Assembly (NCBI RefSeq): GCF_018812025.1
Contig: NC_063057.1
Span: 16,671,963-16,735,962, forward strand
Direction: 5' to 3'
DNA: 64,000 bases
DNA from: Megalobrama amblycephala
Taxonomy: Eukaryota > Chordata > Actinopteri > Cypriniformes > Xenocyprididae
In this document: positions 26,479-39,969 of the stretch, piece by piece
Position numbering within the stretch: position 1 is the first letter of the stretch
How the letters are laid out: each line of letters starts with the position of its first letter
Position numbers and translations under genes: made by a program
Notes under the pieces: generated by a model
Database searches by the model: none
The model's input: the letters and a program-made list of their open reading frames with translations, nothing else
Told to the model about the DNA's origin: nothing

Positions 26479-26758
26479 TGTTATAGATCCCTTGTCTCCC
26501 TGGACTCCATTTCCCAAGTTCCTCCTGTTCTCCACACCTGCACTCACTTCCCTCGTCAGCTCCTCATCAGCACTCATCACCTGCACCTGGACTCTATTGT
26601 TAGCTCTCCTATATAATGCACTCACTCCCTGCACTCCTGGTCCGTTCTCTGTTTGTGTTAGTGTTTTGTATGGTGTTCTCTGCCTTCGTTTATATTAAAG
26701 TATTGAATGTATTGTGGAAATCCGTATCTGCCTCATCTCTACACCAGCAAACGTAACA
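26479..26758 (+). repeat. 5' LTR
   Basis: 280 bp with inverted dinucleotide ends TG/CA. It contains a TATA box, a predicted transcription start, and ATTAAA (26694-26699) followed by a GT-rich stretch, a plausible polyadenylation signal. That defines U3-R-U5 in order. Confidence 0.93.
26610..26648 (+). promoter_or_regulatory. LTR core promoter: TATA box and predicted RNA start
   Basis: TATATAA at 26610-26616 sits 29 nt before GGTCCGTTCT (26639-26648), the normal distance to a polymerase II start. The start is inferred from that spacing and from the exact complementarity of GGTCCGTTCT to the putative primer-binding site. Confidence 0.6.
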
Positions 26759-26760
26759 GA

Positions 26761-26770
26761 AGAACGGACC
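26761..26770 (+). other. Putative self-priming primer-binding site
   Basis: AGAACGGACC lies two bases past the LTR end. It is the exact reverse complement of GGTCCGTTCT, the predicted 5' end of the element's own RNA. Pairing extends by five more bases (CTGTT with AACAG) if one base is bulged. The usual tRNA-type site starting TGG is absent. In Tf1 and related sushi elements the folded 5' end of the transcript serves as the reverse-transcription primer, and this layout fits that mechanism. Confidence 0.6.
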
Positions 26771-26799
26771 CAAAAACGTTGGATTTCCACAAAGGAAAG

Positions 26800-29046
<2,247 letters not shown>

Positions 29047-29300
29047 TATATTAGCTGTGTAAACTTTGTTAAGGCACTGTTCAAGGCAAGCGCGAGCTCT
29101 GTGGGCGTGGACCACGGGATTTAAAGGGGCCGCAGCATAAAATTGGCGCGTTTATAATGATGCCCCAAAATAGGCAGTTAAAAAAAAAATAATAAAAAAA
29201 AATCTATGGGGTATTTTGATCTGAAACTTCACAGACACATTCAGGGGACACCTTAGACTTATATTACATCTTTTAAAAACATAATCTAGGGCACCTTTAA

Positions 29301-30574
29301 TTATTGTCATGATACACAATTTCTTTGTTATCTTTGACAAGATTAAACATTTTTGTTAACTAACATTTTTAATTTTATGGATGAGATTAACACCATCCAT
29401 TACTAACAAATATGTTGATTAGGAGAACATCCTAAATGGCAAAATCCCAGTCCCCAGATAAGGAAGTTGCAGTTACAGGCCTTATTCATGTGTGGCACTT
29501 GAGAATGGAGTCAGAATCGTTTCATGGCAGGTGAGATGACTGGCAGAGTTCGACCTTCTTCTGGTAAAGTGTCAGTTGCGATAACTGGTGTTTCCGGAGA
29601 GGTCTCGCTCCAAAGTCGCCCTTACTCAGTATCACCTCGCTATGAGCAGCCTCCCTTTTCCTCTGTGCAAAAAAAATGTCCAGGTCAAAAAAATTCAGAG
29701 GCTGCATCCTTGAGCTCAGAATATTAGTTTTCTGAGACACGTATTCAAAAGACTGCAGCTCTGCCAAAAAGCCTGCTGAAATTCAGTTTGCTCTCAGTGG
29801 AGAGAAATTTAAACCATATGATGAATTGACTGCTGAAATGTCTGTTGATTTATTTTCAAACAGCATCCAATAACAGCAGGCATAAAGCCTGTTTCTGAGT
29901 CTCTGACTCATCCTTCTTTCTGTTAATTTGGCTAAATACAATTGTTACATCATCGCAAAGTGTAAGAATTGCATCATGCACATGAAAAGTTTTGAGAAGA
30001 CTCAAGAAAAAAAAATACCAAGTCTGCGTTTCTTCATACTGTTGCTGTCTGTGGATGGCACATCCTTAGATCCCTCTTTTTGATGAATCGTACTCACTGC
30101 CTTGTCTGTCTGTCTCACTCTTTCTGTACCTGGTCATGGGGAATTCACCTTTTGTACTGATCTAGTTCTGTCACAATCCCTGGCAATAACAGAAACCTCT
30201 GCCACCGCCTCAGCTGATGAACAAAAGGTAGTAAACCTTTGATATTCATCAGGAAGAGGCTCTTATCTAAACCGATGATGTTACTGTGCCATGCGAATGC
30301 CATTTCAGGAGGGAGTATTTACATATCATAGTGAATAGGAATCCAGGCATTTTATTACCATTTGAAAAGGCACAGATAAAGCAACAGCATGTTGTGGTCT
30401 TTGGATTGTGTCTCAAATGACTTCATATCCTTTCGTGTCTGCTTGAAATGAAAAACCTTTTTCATATAGGTCTTTCCCACTCAGGTTGGCCTGTGTTGGC
30501 CTGCCCTGTTTAAAAAAAATACAAAACTTAACCTATATAAGCTAAAGTTTGCTGGTCTTAAGTGGTATTAAAAT
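29301..30574. other. Unique non-coding stretch, no gene seen
   Basis: No recognisable gene or transposon. 29520-29720 has moderate GC and a weak 67-codon frame without a domain. Confidence 0.4.
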
Positions 30575-30750
30575 GTAAAACAACTGTTTTTTATTCCTCT
30601 GTTGAAATCAGTGTCACATGATATTTTATAAATCATTCTAATATTCTGATTTGCTCATGAAATATTTCTTATCATCATCAATGTGGAAAACAGTTGCGCT
30701 GCATAAGCATATTCATTTCTTACAGACCCCAAACTTTTGAACAGTAGTTT
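30575..30750 (-). mobile_element. Partial TTCAAAAGTTTGG-family element
   Basis: Ends TTACAGACCCCAAACTTTTG and carries CAGTGTCACATGATA, matching the right half of the element at 16.8-17.3 kb. The other end is missing. Confidence 0.65.
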
Positions 30751-32040
30751 ATGTCATTGACCCGTGTGTTTTTCAGTAAGGTGTTCCTGTATTCACCTGT
30801 TCCTAATCAATTATGTAAATTTTTGTATTGTCCCTCAGATCTCTCCAGGCTGATGTCTGTGATCCATAGAGAAAGTTAAATGGTGTTCTGCCTTTAGTAT
30901 AATCCTGACCTTTCAAAAAGCTACCCTGCATGGTTGGACACATGCACTAAAGGACAGTTGGATGTCTGTATGGTCGTTTCACATTAGCTCTACCTTCACA
31001 TCACACAAGCAAGGCCTCATTAACACATTTCACCCTCATGGGTCACCAGATCCGCCGCCCATGTGTTTCCCCTTCAATACTCTCTTTATGTCAGCATCTC
31101 ATGGACCAGCACTTTCCTCTCTGTACCAAAGAGCCAATCAGAGGCAACGCTTATGTTTACCTCATTAATGGCCATGAAGGTCAGTGCAGTGCAGCATCAA
31201 AATGAACGTAAGCCATCATTTACGGCTATCTGATGAAAACGTAAAACACAGAACTCTGGGTAAACACGAACTCCTTCTGTTCATGCCATCTGAAAGGAAA
31301 ATAAACAACCAGTGCTGATCAGACATCACCATAACTCATAACTCACCCATCTCGCCGCACTGTCAGGGAACGTTCTTTATACGTTTGCTGCAGGTTTTAA
31401 TATTCACTAACACTGAAAAATGACAGCCCATAAACATATTTTGGATTATGAGAAAAAGCGCACAATGTAGGCTATTACGTTCTCTTTGCCGTTCCTTGTA
31501 ATTTGCCGTTATCTCTCTGACAGTTATGTCTTCATTCATTTTTCATTTTGTATCAGAATGGAGAATAACATGCATCAGAGTCGACACCGCAGGCTGCTTT
31601 ACGAGCGCGCTGACGTATTGCAGGAATGATGGCCTGCCTGCTGCCAGCGTTCGTGTTTTTCACTCAAGTCACGAGAAGTGAGGGCTATACAGAGAGTCCA
31701 TCGCTTTGACAGTTGGCTGACCTGTCACGGAAACACTGTCCTTTCGTACTGGACCAATGGCCTCGTCTCCCAAAGGCAAACATTAAACACACCGAGAGAA
31801 AACAGTGTGTTGACTCCGGTCAGCATCGTTGTGTTGGCTCTACTAACACTATTGTGACCCTCACCTCTACCCTTGTGCGACTGTTTGCCATCTTGATGGA
31901 AGTGCGATCGATTGAGATTTTATCACTCTGAGATTTTAGTAAATCCAAGTGCAAATGTGTGTTGTGCGTGGGTGCGTGGGTGTGTGCGGTTAGCTCATTT
32001 TGCTCATTCTGTTTCTTCCAAAATTCTTTTTTTTTTTTTT
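30751..32040. other. Unique non-coding stretch, no gene seen
   Basis: No gene is seen. The 31130-31310 part is listed as a candidate regulatory block. Confidence 0.4.
31130..31310. promoter_or_regulatory. Candidate conserved non-coding element
   Basis: Unique sequence around CTCATTAATGGCCATGAAGG and GAACGTAAGCCATCATTTAC, even base composition, no frame. Conservation untested. Confidence 0.25.
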
Positions 32041-32385
32041 AAAGGAACTGTTCACTCAAAAATGAACATTTTGGCATTGTGTATTATCTGGGGTTTTTTT
32101 CTTTTCTTTTTTTTTTTTTCCATGACACACAAAAAGAAATGTTAGGCAGATGAGTAACCTTTTCCATTCAATGAAAGTGAGTGGTGACCATGTCAAGCAG
32201 GATTTTCAAGGCAATATTTTTAGTGAATAATTACAAGACAGACATACAGCTTCAAAAGAACTAGTATATAGTGTACAAGTTGTATTGACCACTTTATGAC
32301 CACTTTATTTTATGGAAAAGAACAGCCTGAACTAAACATCTTTTGTGTTCTACAGGGGAAAAAAAAAAAAGACCAGCTAAGACCA
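32041..32385 (+). mobile_element. Diverged TTAAAGG-GTTCAC MITE
   Basis: Starts TTTAAAGGAACTGTTCACTC, then CAAAAATGAACATTTTGG, matching the GTTCACCC family start. Typical mid-element phrases (ACACAAAAAGAAATGTTAGG, TTTTGTGTTCTACA) follow. The right end is degraded into an A run. Confidence 0.5.
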
Positions 32386-32571
32386 GAAAACAAGCTTAGG
32401 CTGGGTCAATTATGCAACACTCATTTGTTTGATTCTATTCAATTATTCAGAAATACTGTACATTAACCTCTTGAGACGCACTGACCCGACCTCGGGCTTG
32501 AACTCACAAGTACAGTGATTTGAGAACACCTTCTCTATGATGTTGGTGGTGTTTCAATTTTGTATTGGAAA

Positions 32572-32725
32572 AATATAAATCCCACACACTACTCAAGTTT
32601 GCATCATCACAAAAATATTTTAGAGCACAACTTTTCAATCAATCAACATTCCACAGCCTGAGGAAGGTCCACTGACTGAAATGTTGGTTATTAAAATATT
32701 TTTGTGTGGGATTTATATTACTCTA
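32572..32725 (+). mobile_element. Retroelement tail with hammerhead-like core
   Basis: Contains CTGAGGA...GAAATGTTGG, resembling the CTGANGA...GAAA core of hammerhead ribozymes and the CTGAAGAAGG...CGAAACGTTGG phrase found in fish retroelement 3' regions. Flanking arms TATAAATCCCACACA and TGTGTGGGATTTATA are inverted copies. Penelope-like elements carry such ribozymes, but no reverse transcriptase is present here and the family is not certain. Confidence 0.4.
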
Positions 32726-33357
32726 GTTTATATCGTATTTTCATCCAACACATCTACTATTGGTTCAGATGTGCGATGCACTATATATTTTTGGGGGTTT
32801 CATTCATAGGGGACCTATTATGCAAAATTCACTTATACACTGTGTTTGTACACAACCACCCTATAATGGTAAAATTCCACCCACTCCTTTTTTTTAATCT
32901 GCATAAATCATAAGCATTGTCTCAGATTAAGCCGTTTGCAGTTTCTATACAATGTGACATTACATGGCAAGGCCCCGCCCATGACTGGTGATGGAATCTG
33001 CCCTATCAGCTTAGCTCCTCCTCTGAGTGAGCTATACACGTTTATCTCCTTGCCAGAGCATTTAATAGCAGCATTCAAGTAAGAAATTCTTATTAAAGCT
33101 ATTAAAGTTATTTAATCAAGAGAACTGTGTGATTTTCTGTGATTCTTTAGTGGTTTGATTCATATTAACAGCATATACAGAATAAGGTACTCTATATTAC
33201 GCTGCTTTCACTTTAATACACAGATCTAATAGATGTGATTTCTTCCTCTGCTGTTTACGTTCACAAACATAATCAACTGTGTTTGGGAACTTTGTGTGTT
33301 TTTGACAACCTTGTGTGTATTTGACAGTTTAAGTGAAGACATGAAAGGGAAATCAGT

Positions 33358-34093
33358 TTAAAGGTGCTGTAGAACGTCTTTTTTTAAAGATGTAATATAA
33401 GTCTAAGGTGTCCCCTGAATTTGTCTGTGAAGTTTCAGCTCAAAATACCCCATAGATTTTTTTTAATTCATTTTTTTAACTGCCTATTTTGGGGCATCAT
33501 TAACTATGCACCGATTCAGGCTGCGCGGCCCCTTTAAATTCTCGTGCTCCCCGCCCCCGGAGCTTGCGACTGCCTTAAACAGCGTAAACACAGTTCACAC
33601 AGCTAATATAACCCTCAGAATGGATCTTTACAAAGTGTTTGTCATGCAACATGTCTTATCGCGTAAGTATGGTATTTATTTGGATGTTTACATTTGATTC
33701 TGAATGAGTTTGATGGTGCTCCGTGGATAAAACTAACATTACACACTGTTGGAGAGATTTATAAAGAATGAAGTTGTGTTTATGAATTATACAGACTGCA
33801 ATACTGTTAATACTGCCTGTCCTTGTGTAATGCCTTGAACATGAGCTGGCATATGCAAATATTGGGGGCGTACATATTAATGATCCCGACTGTTACGTAA
33901 CAGTCAGTGTTATGTTGAGATTTGCCTGTTCTTCGGAGATTTACCCAAGAAATTTGGGTAAATCTCTGAGATTTATATAAGAAGGAGGAAACAACAGTGT
34001 TTGAGACTCACTGTATGTCATTTCCATGTACTGAACTCTTGTTATTCAACTATGCCAAGGTAAATTCAATTTTTAATTCTAGGGCACCTTTAA
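33358..34093 (-). mobile_element. TTAA-flanked MITE, family A copy 3 (nested)
   Basis: Ends AGGTGC...GGCACCT with TTAA on both sides, inserted into family B and in opposite orientation to copies 1 and 2. At 736 bp it has lost part of the middle. The minus strand retains the D-box and octamer (TTACGTAA at 33893-33900, ATGCAAAT at 33853-33860). Confidence 0.85.
33853..33900 (-). promoter_or_regulatory. D-box and octamer motif pair in family A copy 3
   Basis: ATGCAAAT (octamer on minus) and TTACGTAA are both exact. The surrounding 20-bp palindrome is intact except for its last bases. Confidence 0.4.
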
Positions 34094-34639
34094 TACTCAC
34101 AGGATGCTCAGAAAATCATATATCAGAAGTTTAAACTGATATGGCTTTAAAGTGCATGCATGAAAAAAAAAAAAAAAAAAAAACCTTCATGATGATGAAG
34201 AACTGCAATGTCATGTGAGCACGTTAGATAGAAATAATCCAAGATAGAGATGGGGATACTCTACTGATAGAGACAATCAAAAACAAACAGATGTTTTGTT
34301 AGTTTTTGGCAGAGTATCCGGACCAAGGCATAAGCTGTAGAGGTGCAGCCCCCTTCTGGAAAGTGGGGTGGGGCAGCAGCTCATTTGCATTTAAAGATAC
34401 ATGAAAACAGCATGTTTTTCCTTCCACTCAAAAATGGGCATTTGCAACATGGTATAATAAATGATCTGTGGGGTATTTTGTGATGAAACTTCACTGACAC
34501 ATTCTGGTAACACCTGAGAATTATATTACATCTTTTAAACAAGGGACATAATAGGTCCCCTTTAACATGTATTCAACCAATTTAAGGAGTGTTACAGGTT
34601 TAATACAGATAAATAAAGATTTTTATGTGAACTATCTAT

Positions 34640-34800
34640 TTAAAGGTGCACCCAGTAATTTTTTTTCTCATAAAAACCCCCCCCCCACAAAAAACAAAGA
34701 AATTAATCATTTTCAGCAGTGGGCTAGCAAGAGCTTTTTTCTGCATGTAGGGGGTGACATTTTGAAATCACACTTTATCTTGTTATTGCCCCTGTAATCC
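34640..34800 (+). mobile_element. TTAAAGGTGCA-type repeat fragment
   Basis: Starts TTAAAGGTGCACCCAGTAAT, with a C run in the middle and GTTATTGCCCCTGTAAT near the end. The TTAA+AGG start resembles families A and B; no right terminus is evident. Confidence 0.4.
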
Positions 34801-35559
34801 GGTGATCTGAAGTCTGGCTACAAATGCTTCTTCAGATCACATAAGCAAACAACAAACCCTGCTTATATACACTTACGGTGTGTTGTAGTACTAATGAAAA
34901 GTCATGGTCCTAACTTCAAATCTCAGTTTGGTCATATTGATTAATCTTTTCACAAATGCTAAAATATTGCTGTCCGGGACACCATTAGCCCAGAGACTGT
35001 AGTGTACACTGAGTTTTTAAAAGCTTAGAGGTGTGATATAAATATATAATGAATAATGCTCATAAACAGCTGTTGAGACAGCATTCTCAGAGTGGAGGCT
35101 TAGTCCTGGAAACAGTATTAGATAATTCAAGACTTGACTTAAGCAGATCGGACTCAACTGTAACCCAAAAAACTATTGCTTTTGCATGATGATACATTCG
35201 ATAGGTGTCCAAGACCACTGTCATATAGGCAGACACAACATAAAATAGCTTTAAAGTGTCGTTTTTGGTTTTAGTAAAGCAATCAGTGAAGAACAACTCT
35301 GCCATACCTGCAGTGATGAGTGAGTTGCTCGCTTTAACACACCGGGGCCAGTTTCTTTACATTTTGCTGCCCGTCTCCTTTTGTTCATCAGCAAATTGAA
35401 AAAGAGTTTCTTTGTGCGAACAGCGCTGTCAAAGACTATGCCCCTGTCACTTTGTGTTGCAATCTTGATCTAATCTCTCCTCAAATGAATACTGACTCAC
35501 TCTCTCCCTATTTGCCTTTCCTGTCCCTTTGTGCTTTTCTGAATGGATCTGAATGAGTG

Positions 35560-35960
35560 TTGTGCCGTAAAAACGCCCCCCGCTGAATGAGTTCCGCTCT
35601 CCTCCACTTCGCCCTTCCGCTCCAGACTCTTCGTTCCGTCCCAGCAGAAGCTATTCAACCGTTCAATGGCTGCCGAATACACCGAGGTCTGTGATCAAAG
35701 TCCTCCTGTCTCTGACAGTTGGTGACAGCATCGAGACAAAGGCGGCACGCCGAATAAAACGCTCAGAGGCGTCATTATTAAAGTTCAGTTGGGAGAAGAA
35801 AGCGGGCGTTCGACAGATGCGCCGGCTTCAAAAGAGAACAGCCGCGTGGTCTCTCTAACAGCTCTGCTTGTGTATGATAATTATGACATTTGCGTTTAAT
35901 TAGGGTAATTGTCTCAATGAAGTCATCCATGCTCACTGTTGCTCGCCAGGCCCATGAGGC
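35560..35960. promoter_or_regulatory. Candidate conserved non-coding element, CpG-rich
   Basis: GC- and CpG-rich compared with its flanks (GGCGGCACGCCGAATAAAAC, GCGCCGGCTTCAAAAGAG), then an AT-rich homeobox-like core (GTTTAATTAGGGTAATTGTC). No convincing frame: the minus 61-codon frame has no domain. This composition pattern is common in vertebrate developmental enhancers; conservation untested. Confidence 0.35.
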
Positions 35961-36639
35961 ATCGTGTCATTTGAGATTACAGTGCGTGTGTTTGGATTGC
36001 GTCTTAGTGTTTGTACACTTTTATTGTGAGCTAATGTAATTTTAGCCGAAATGAGTGCATTTTTTGCACACGTGTGCGAGCAATTTGGGATGCGTGTGTG
36101 CCTGAATGCTTGGTGATAAAGCAGTCTGTAGTGTTTCTGCTCTCCCTGTGGTCCTGGTCTGTGGCAATGTGGTGTGGCTGATATGTTTGTGCAAATGTCT
36201 GAGAGTGTGTGTGTGATCATCTCACGCTTTGGTCAGACTGGAGGCCAGCGTTGTCCTTAATCGTTACAACTCTTCGTTCTCTCGCTCGCTCTCTCCTTCT
36301 AGCTTCTTGACAGCACTGACATTCTCAGGGCAGAAGCACAGCCTATCTTTGCCAGGGTGTCACCGTTCTGTTCTCCTCAACAATTCTTTTTATCGTTCTT
36401 GCTCAACCCCTTTCTCTCTGCCCCATTTTAATCTGTTGTTCTCTCGCTTGCTCCATCTAAAATGATTTAGAGTCTTTTTCCTCCTTCTCTAGGCTGTTCA
36501 TTAGAAGTTGTTGCAGGGAATGATCAAGAGAAACTTGATTGCAGACAAAAATGAATGAAGGATTGTTTTTTAGCTGAATGTCACCACTTTTAATGATGAT
36601 ACTTATTTATTAATAACAAAGGTTGTTGACTCTATCTTG

Positions 36640-37030
36640 CTAATGTAGTCATTAAGTTTGTGTTGAAGTCCATTTGATACCCCGTAATCACTGGCATGTG
36701 TTTGACAACACTGTTTAAATAGTCCCTGGTGAGAATTAATTTTGAAAACAGTCCATGAGGGAAGCTCTGTTTTAGCCTGTTGGGAGCAGACGGGGTCGCC
36801 GATGGCAATGGGCGACTTTATTCTCTGGCTAAAAAGGCTGAGATTGATGAGATCCACATGTCCCACTGTTCATTTATCAATAAAGCTGTCACCTCACCAC
36901 TAACTTGGGCGGGTGTGTGTTAGCATTCATCAACACCAAGGCATCAATCACCAACCTCTGAGCAGCTACTTGGCAGTCCATTACACCGACCTGCCACCGA
37001 GGCTGCCACCAAACTTCTTTTTTTCACCCT
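36640..37030. promoter_or_regulatory. Candidate conserved non-coding element
   Basis: Unique sequence with GACGGGGTCGCCGATGGCAA, GCGACTTTATTC and AAAGCTGTCACCTCACCACT. It has no repeat similarity or supported frame. A proposal from composition only. Confidence 0.25.
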
Positions 37031-37628
37031 ATGATAGCTTACCTTAGTGCTGAGGGTCCTTAGAGATGTCTGCCCTTACTGTGCCGTGTACCATAAGCGC
37101 CCTTGATGTATGTGTGTTTTGTATAGATGTGTGGATCAACACTCTCTCTTAATTCATCTTCTTTACTGCTGTTACTGCTAAACTAATGACTGGAAGACCA
37201 GTGGATTGATACGGCACTCAAGCTGCTTTCATTGCTGGCTTTTTAAATCCTTAGGCATGATTTGGGAAAAGACAATTGCCCGCCCACTACATTTATCTGC
37301 CTCTCTCCCTATGCAAGGCAGCTCAGTCTTCACTAATAACAACAGTGCAGAGCGAACATGATTCGATCTGAGTAAATACCAACCAAAATACCAACACGCA
37401 AAACAATTTGTTCTTCATTGTATCTGTTTCTTAAGATGTTGTCCTGTTTGAGCTCCATGTAACAAAACACTATGAGTGTGGGGTGAATCTCACAAAAAAC
37501 ATTTCAACATAAAATGAAAGGAATAAATTCCATCCATCCACCCATTCATCCCCCTTTAATACTTTTGCATTGAGACATTATTTTCCATGATAAGCCACAT
37601 ATTCTCATTAATTCCAGGCAAGTTAAGC

Positions 37629-37773
37629 AAAATATACAGTAGTCAACATTTGAAGTGGATCAAAACCTTTCATCAAAGTTGTCCTAAAACATTCTTCTTA
37701 GGACAGCTTAGTTCTTAGGACAACTTTGATGAACTTTTTTGATCCACTTCAAATGTTGACTACTATATTTTTT
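37629..37773. mobile_element. Short hairpin MITE
   Basis: About 145 bp that fold almost completely: CAGTAGTCAACATTTGAAG faces CTTCAAATGTTGACTACT, continuing through TGGATCAAAA and ATCAAAGTTGTCCTAA. A small loop lies near 37695. The RNA would form one long stem. Confidence 0.85.
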
Positions 37774-37786
37774 GTTTTCTTCCTTT

Positions 37787-38435
37787 TAGGGCTGCCCCCA
37801 AATAGTCAACTAAACATTAACCAATGAGAAAAGGCATTGTCGACCAAAATTTTCTAAGTTGGTTATAACCCCCAAGGGGACCTCCTTGTCTCCGAAATGT
37901 GATTTCGTCCCTGCCCCAGCGGAGGTCTGTGCACGTCACTGGTCACAAAAATGAACTGACATTCAGAGTATAAGCTACTTGCCTCACAGACATGAGAAAT
38001 ATATAAAAAGATGTCCATTTTTAAATAAATCAATTCAAATTGAAAAAAAAAAACCTCTCTGCTTAAGTAATCCATGTGAAGGCACGTCCACTATACTGTA
38101 GAGATGTCAAATTAGTGTCGTCAACTTCATCTTTGCAGCCAACACTGACTCAGTAAACACTAATTTATTAATAAATAATTAAAATGACTCCTTGTTATTT
38201 TTTCCCTGACACATTCCAAATCATTGCTTTTGCTGGCGCTTTGCGGCAAGCTTTATGTGTACGCTTGACCGAGTAATAGACTATATATTATGCCTATAGC
38301 CTATATATTAATGGCTCATTATGGTTTAGTATCTTTCCCCATCTCCCCCCTCCCTAAACATGTGATTAGTCGACTAATGGCTTAAATGAATGACTACTAG
38401 TCGACTAGAAAATTCTTTAGTCTGGGGCAACCCTA
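37787..38435. mobile_element. Non-autonomous hAT-like element
   Basis: Ends TAGGGCTGCCCC and GGGGCAACCCTA (11 of 12 complementary). Flanking 8-mers CTTCCTTT and CTACCCTT match at 6 of 8, as expected of an old 8-bp hAT target duplication. Subterminal TAGTCAACTAA and TTAGTCGACTA words are also inverted. No transposase frame. Confidence 0.65.
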
Positions 38436-39774
38436 CTACCCTTTCAATGTCCTTTGGGAGTTTCCTGAACTGAAGTCCATTTTTTTCCCCCTGACTTGTT
38501 GAGGGTCTGCAGTGTTTCAGCCCACTGATTGACTCTAATCACTCAGTAATGACTACAAACAAGATTTGGGTGAATTATACAGTCATCATGTAAATGGTGA
38601 CAAAACTTGGGAGTCATTTAGAGTAAATCAGCTTTTGTTGGACTGGCCAATCAGACAGTGTTGGTTAATTAAAAGCAGACATTGATTGACTTTCCCCCCT
38701 AATTACTGCCTAGAGCTTTGAGTGGGTATTGTTCTATCTGTTTGGTCATTAAACAAGCAATTTTGTGTTTCCTTTTTATTACCTGACAAGATTGGAAATG
38801 TCCTAGATGGAAATTACAAGAGCATACTCATACAGCATCTCACACAGTGTTATCTTTGTATGTTCAGACACTTATTAGTCTTATTAGAACCCGTGTAATT
38901 ATAATTCTTACCTGGCTGGATCCTATTTAATTTATATTAATAAGGCTTCTTTTATGGCAATCATTTCATCCTGGTTCTCTCTTCAGATTATAGTTACATG
39001 TTGACATAACCCGACATTAGCCTTTCAATCACTAAAGGCACAGCATTATTTTTTTCTTTTCCTCAGCAGAATTCCTCAATTTCATTATACCCATGTCATT
39101 CAAAAATAAGATTAAACCCCCCACACAATATTAAAAGGTGTTCGTAACTGATCTGAATGAATAAACATTAGTCTGTGTGAACGTGCGCATTAGTCTGTAT
39201 GTAACTGATCTGTTATGACACTGGCCTGTCATTGGCCAAAATGAATTTCACTTCCATTTTATGATGTTTTTTTCTCACCCTACTCTAAACGCTGGAGACT
39301 TAAATATATATGCACAGTACATACATATATCATATCATATAAACCAATGGCTTGGTAGTCTGATAGGAAAAAATGAGAATTATAATTAAAGCAGTCCTGG
39401 ACTCCTTCCACAAGGGCTTCTCATCAATTCTGAAAGGATGTTACATTGCTAGTTTTGTTAAACAGGATGGATGTGAGGAAGGCCTAGGCTCTGCAAACGG
39501 ATGAATTAGTCGTGTTTGTATGTATTGTGAATGGCTAATGAGAACCTAAGACAGACAGTCTGAAGCGGCATATTCCTGCTCATTATCTCTCAGCACATCT
39601 CTCCTGGCTTTCTCTCTCATCCCCTTCCTATCATCTCTTCCTATCACTTTCTGTCTCCTTTACTTTTCTTTCTTTAATTACCATGTATAATGACCAGTTA
39701 AAACCATATTACTAATTATTAATTAATATCTTGTGGACAGTTTCATGCTGTTCCCCCCCCCCCCCCAAGAGATT
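38436..39774. other. Unique non-coding stretch, no gene seen
   Basis: No gene is seen. The 38870-38990 part (GTGTAATTATAATTCTTACC and TTATATTAATAAGGC) looks enhancer-like in composition only. A C run lies at about 39754-39767. Confidence 0.4.
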
Positions 39775-39961
39775 TATTGATGACTATTTACAACGTTTTT
39801 ACAGCGTTGATCATTGAAGCCAATCACAGACATATCCGATGAGCCGTGAAAACAACGGCCAATCAGAGATGTTTACGAATCCACTCAACAGCGCTCAAAG
39901 CGTCACATTTTTTTAATTTCAGTACCGACTAGGTACCGAAGTCGATACTTTTGACAACACT
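39775..39961 (-). mobile_element. Dispersed repeat, GTTGTCAAAAGTAC family, copy 1
   Basis: On the minus strand it begins AGTGTTGTCAAAAGTATCGA, followed by GGTACC-type words and CACTTTGAGCGCTGTTGAG-like sequence. It matches the plus-strand copy at 54.7 kb, including GATTGGC and TTGATCA words. Confidence 0.6.
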
Positions 39962-39969
39962 ACTCTACA

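Larger units (their letters stand above)
32808..34561. mobile_element. Family B DNA element hosting family A copy 3
   Basis: Inverted ends AGGGGACCTATTATG and CATAATAGGTCCCCT are exact over 15 bp. TTAA follows the right end; the left flank reads TCAT, probably a decayed TTAA. Its right subterminal 80 bp (GGGGTATTTTG...ACATCTTTTAAA) resemble the same region of family A, so the two families are related. Without the nested copy it is about 1.0 kb. No transposase frame. Confidence 0.8.
34801..37628. other. Mostly unique non-coding stretch, no gene seen
   Basis: No convincing exon. Two blocks are listed separately as candidate regulatory DNA (35560-35960 and 36640-37030). Confidence 0.4.
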
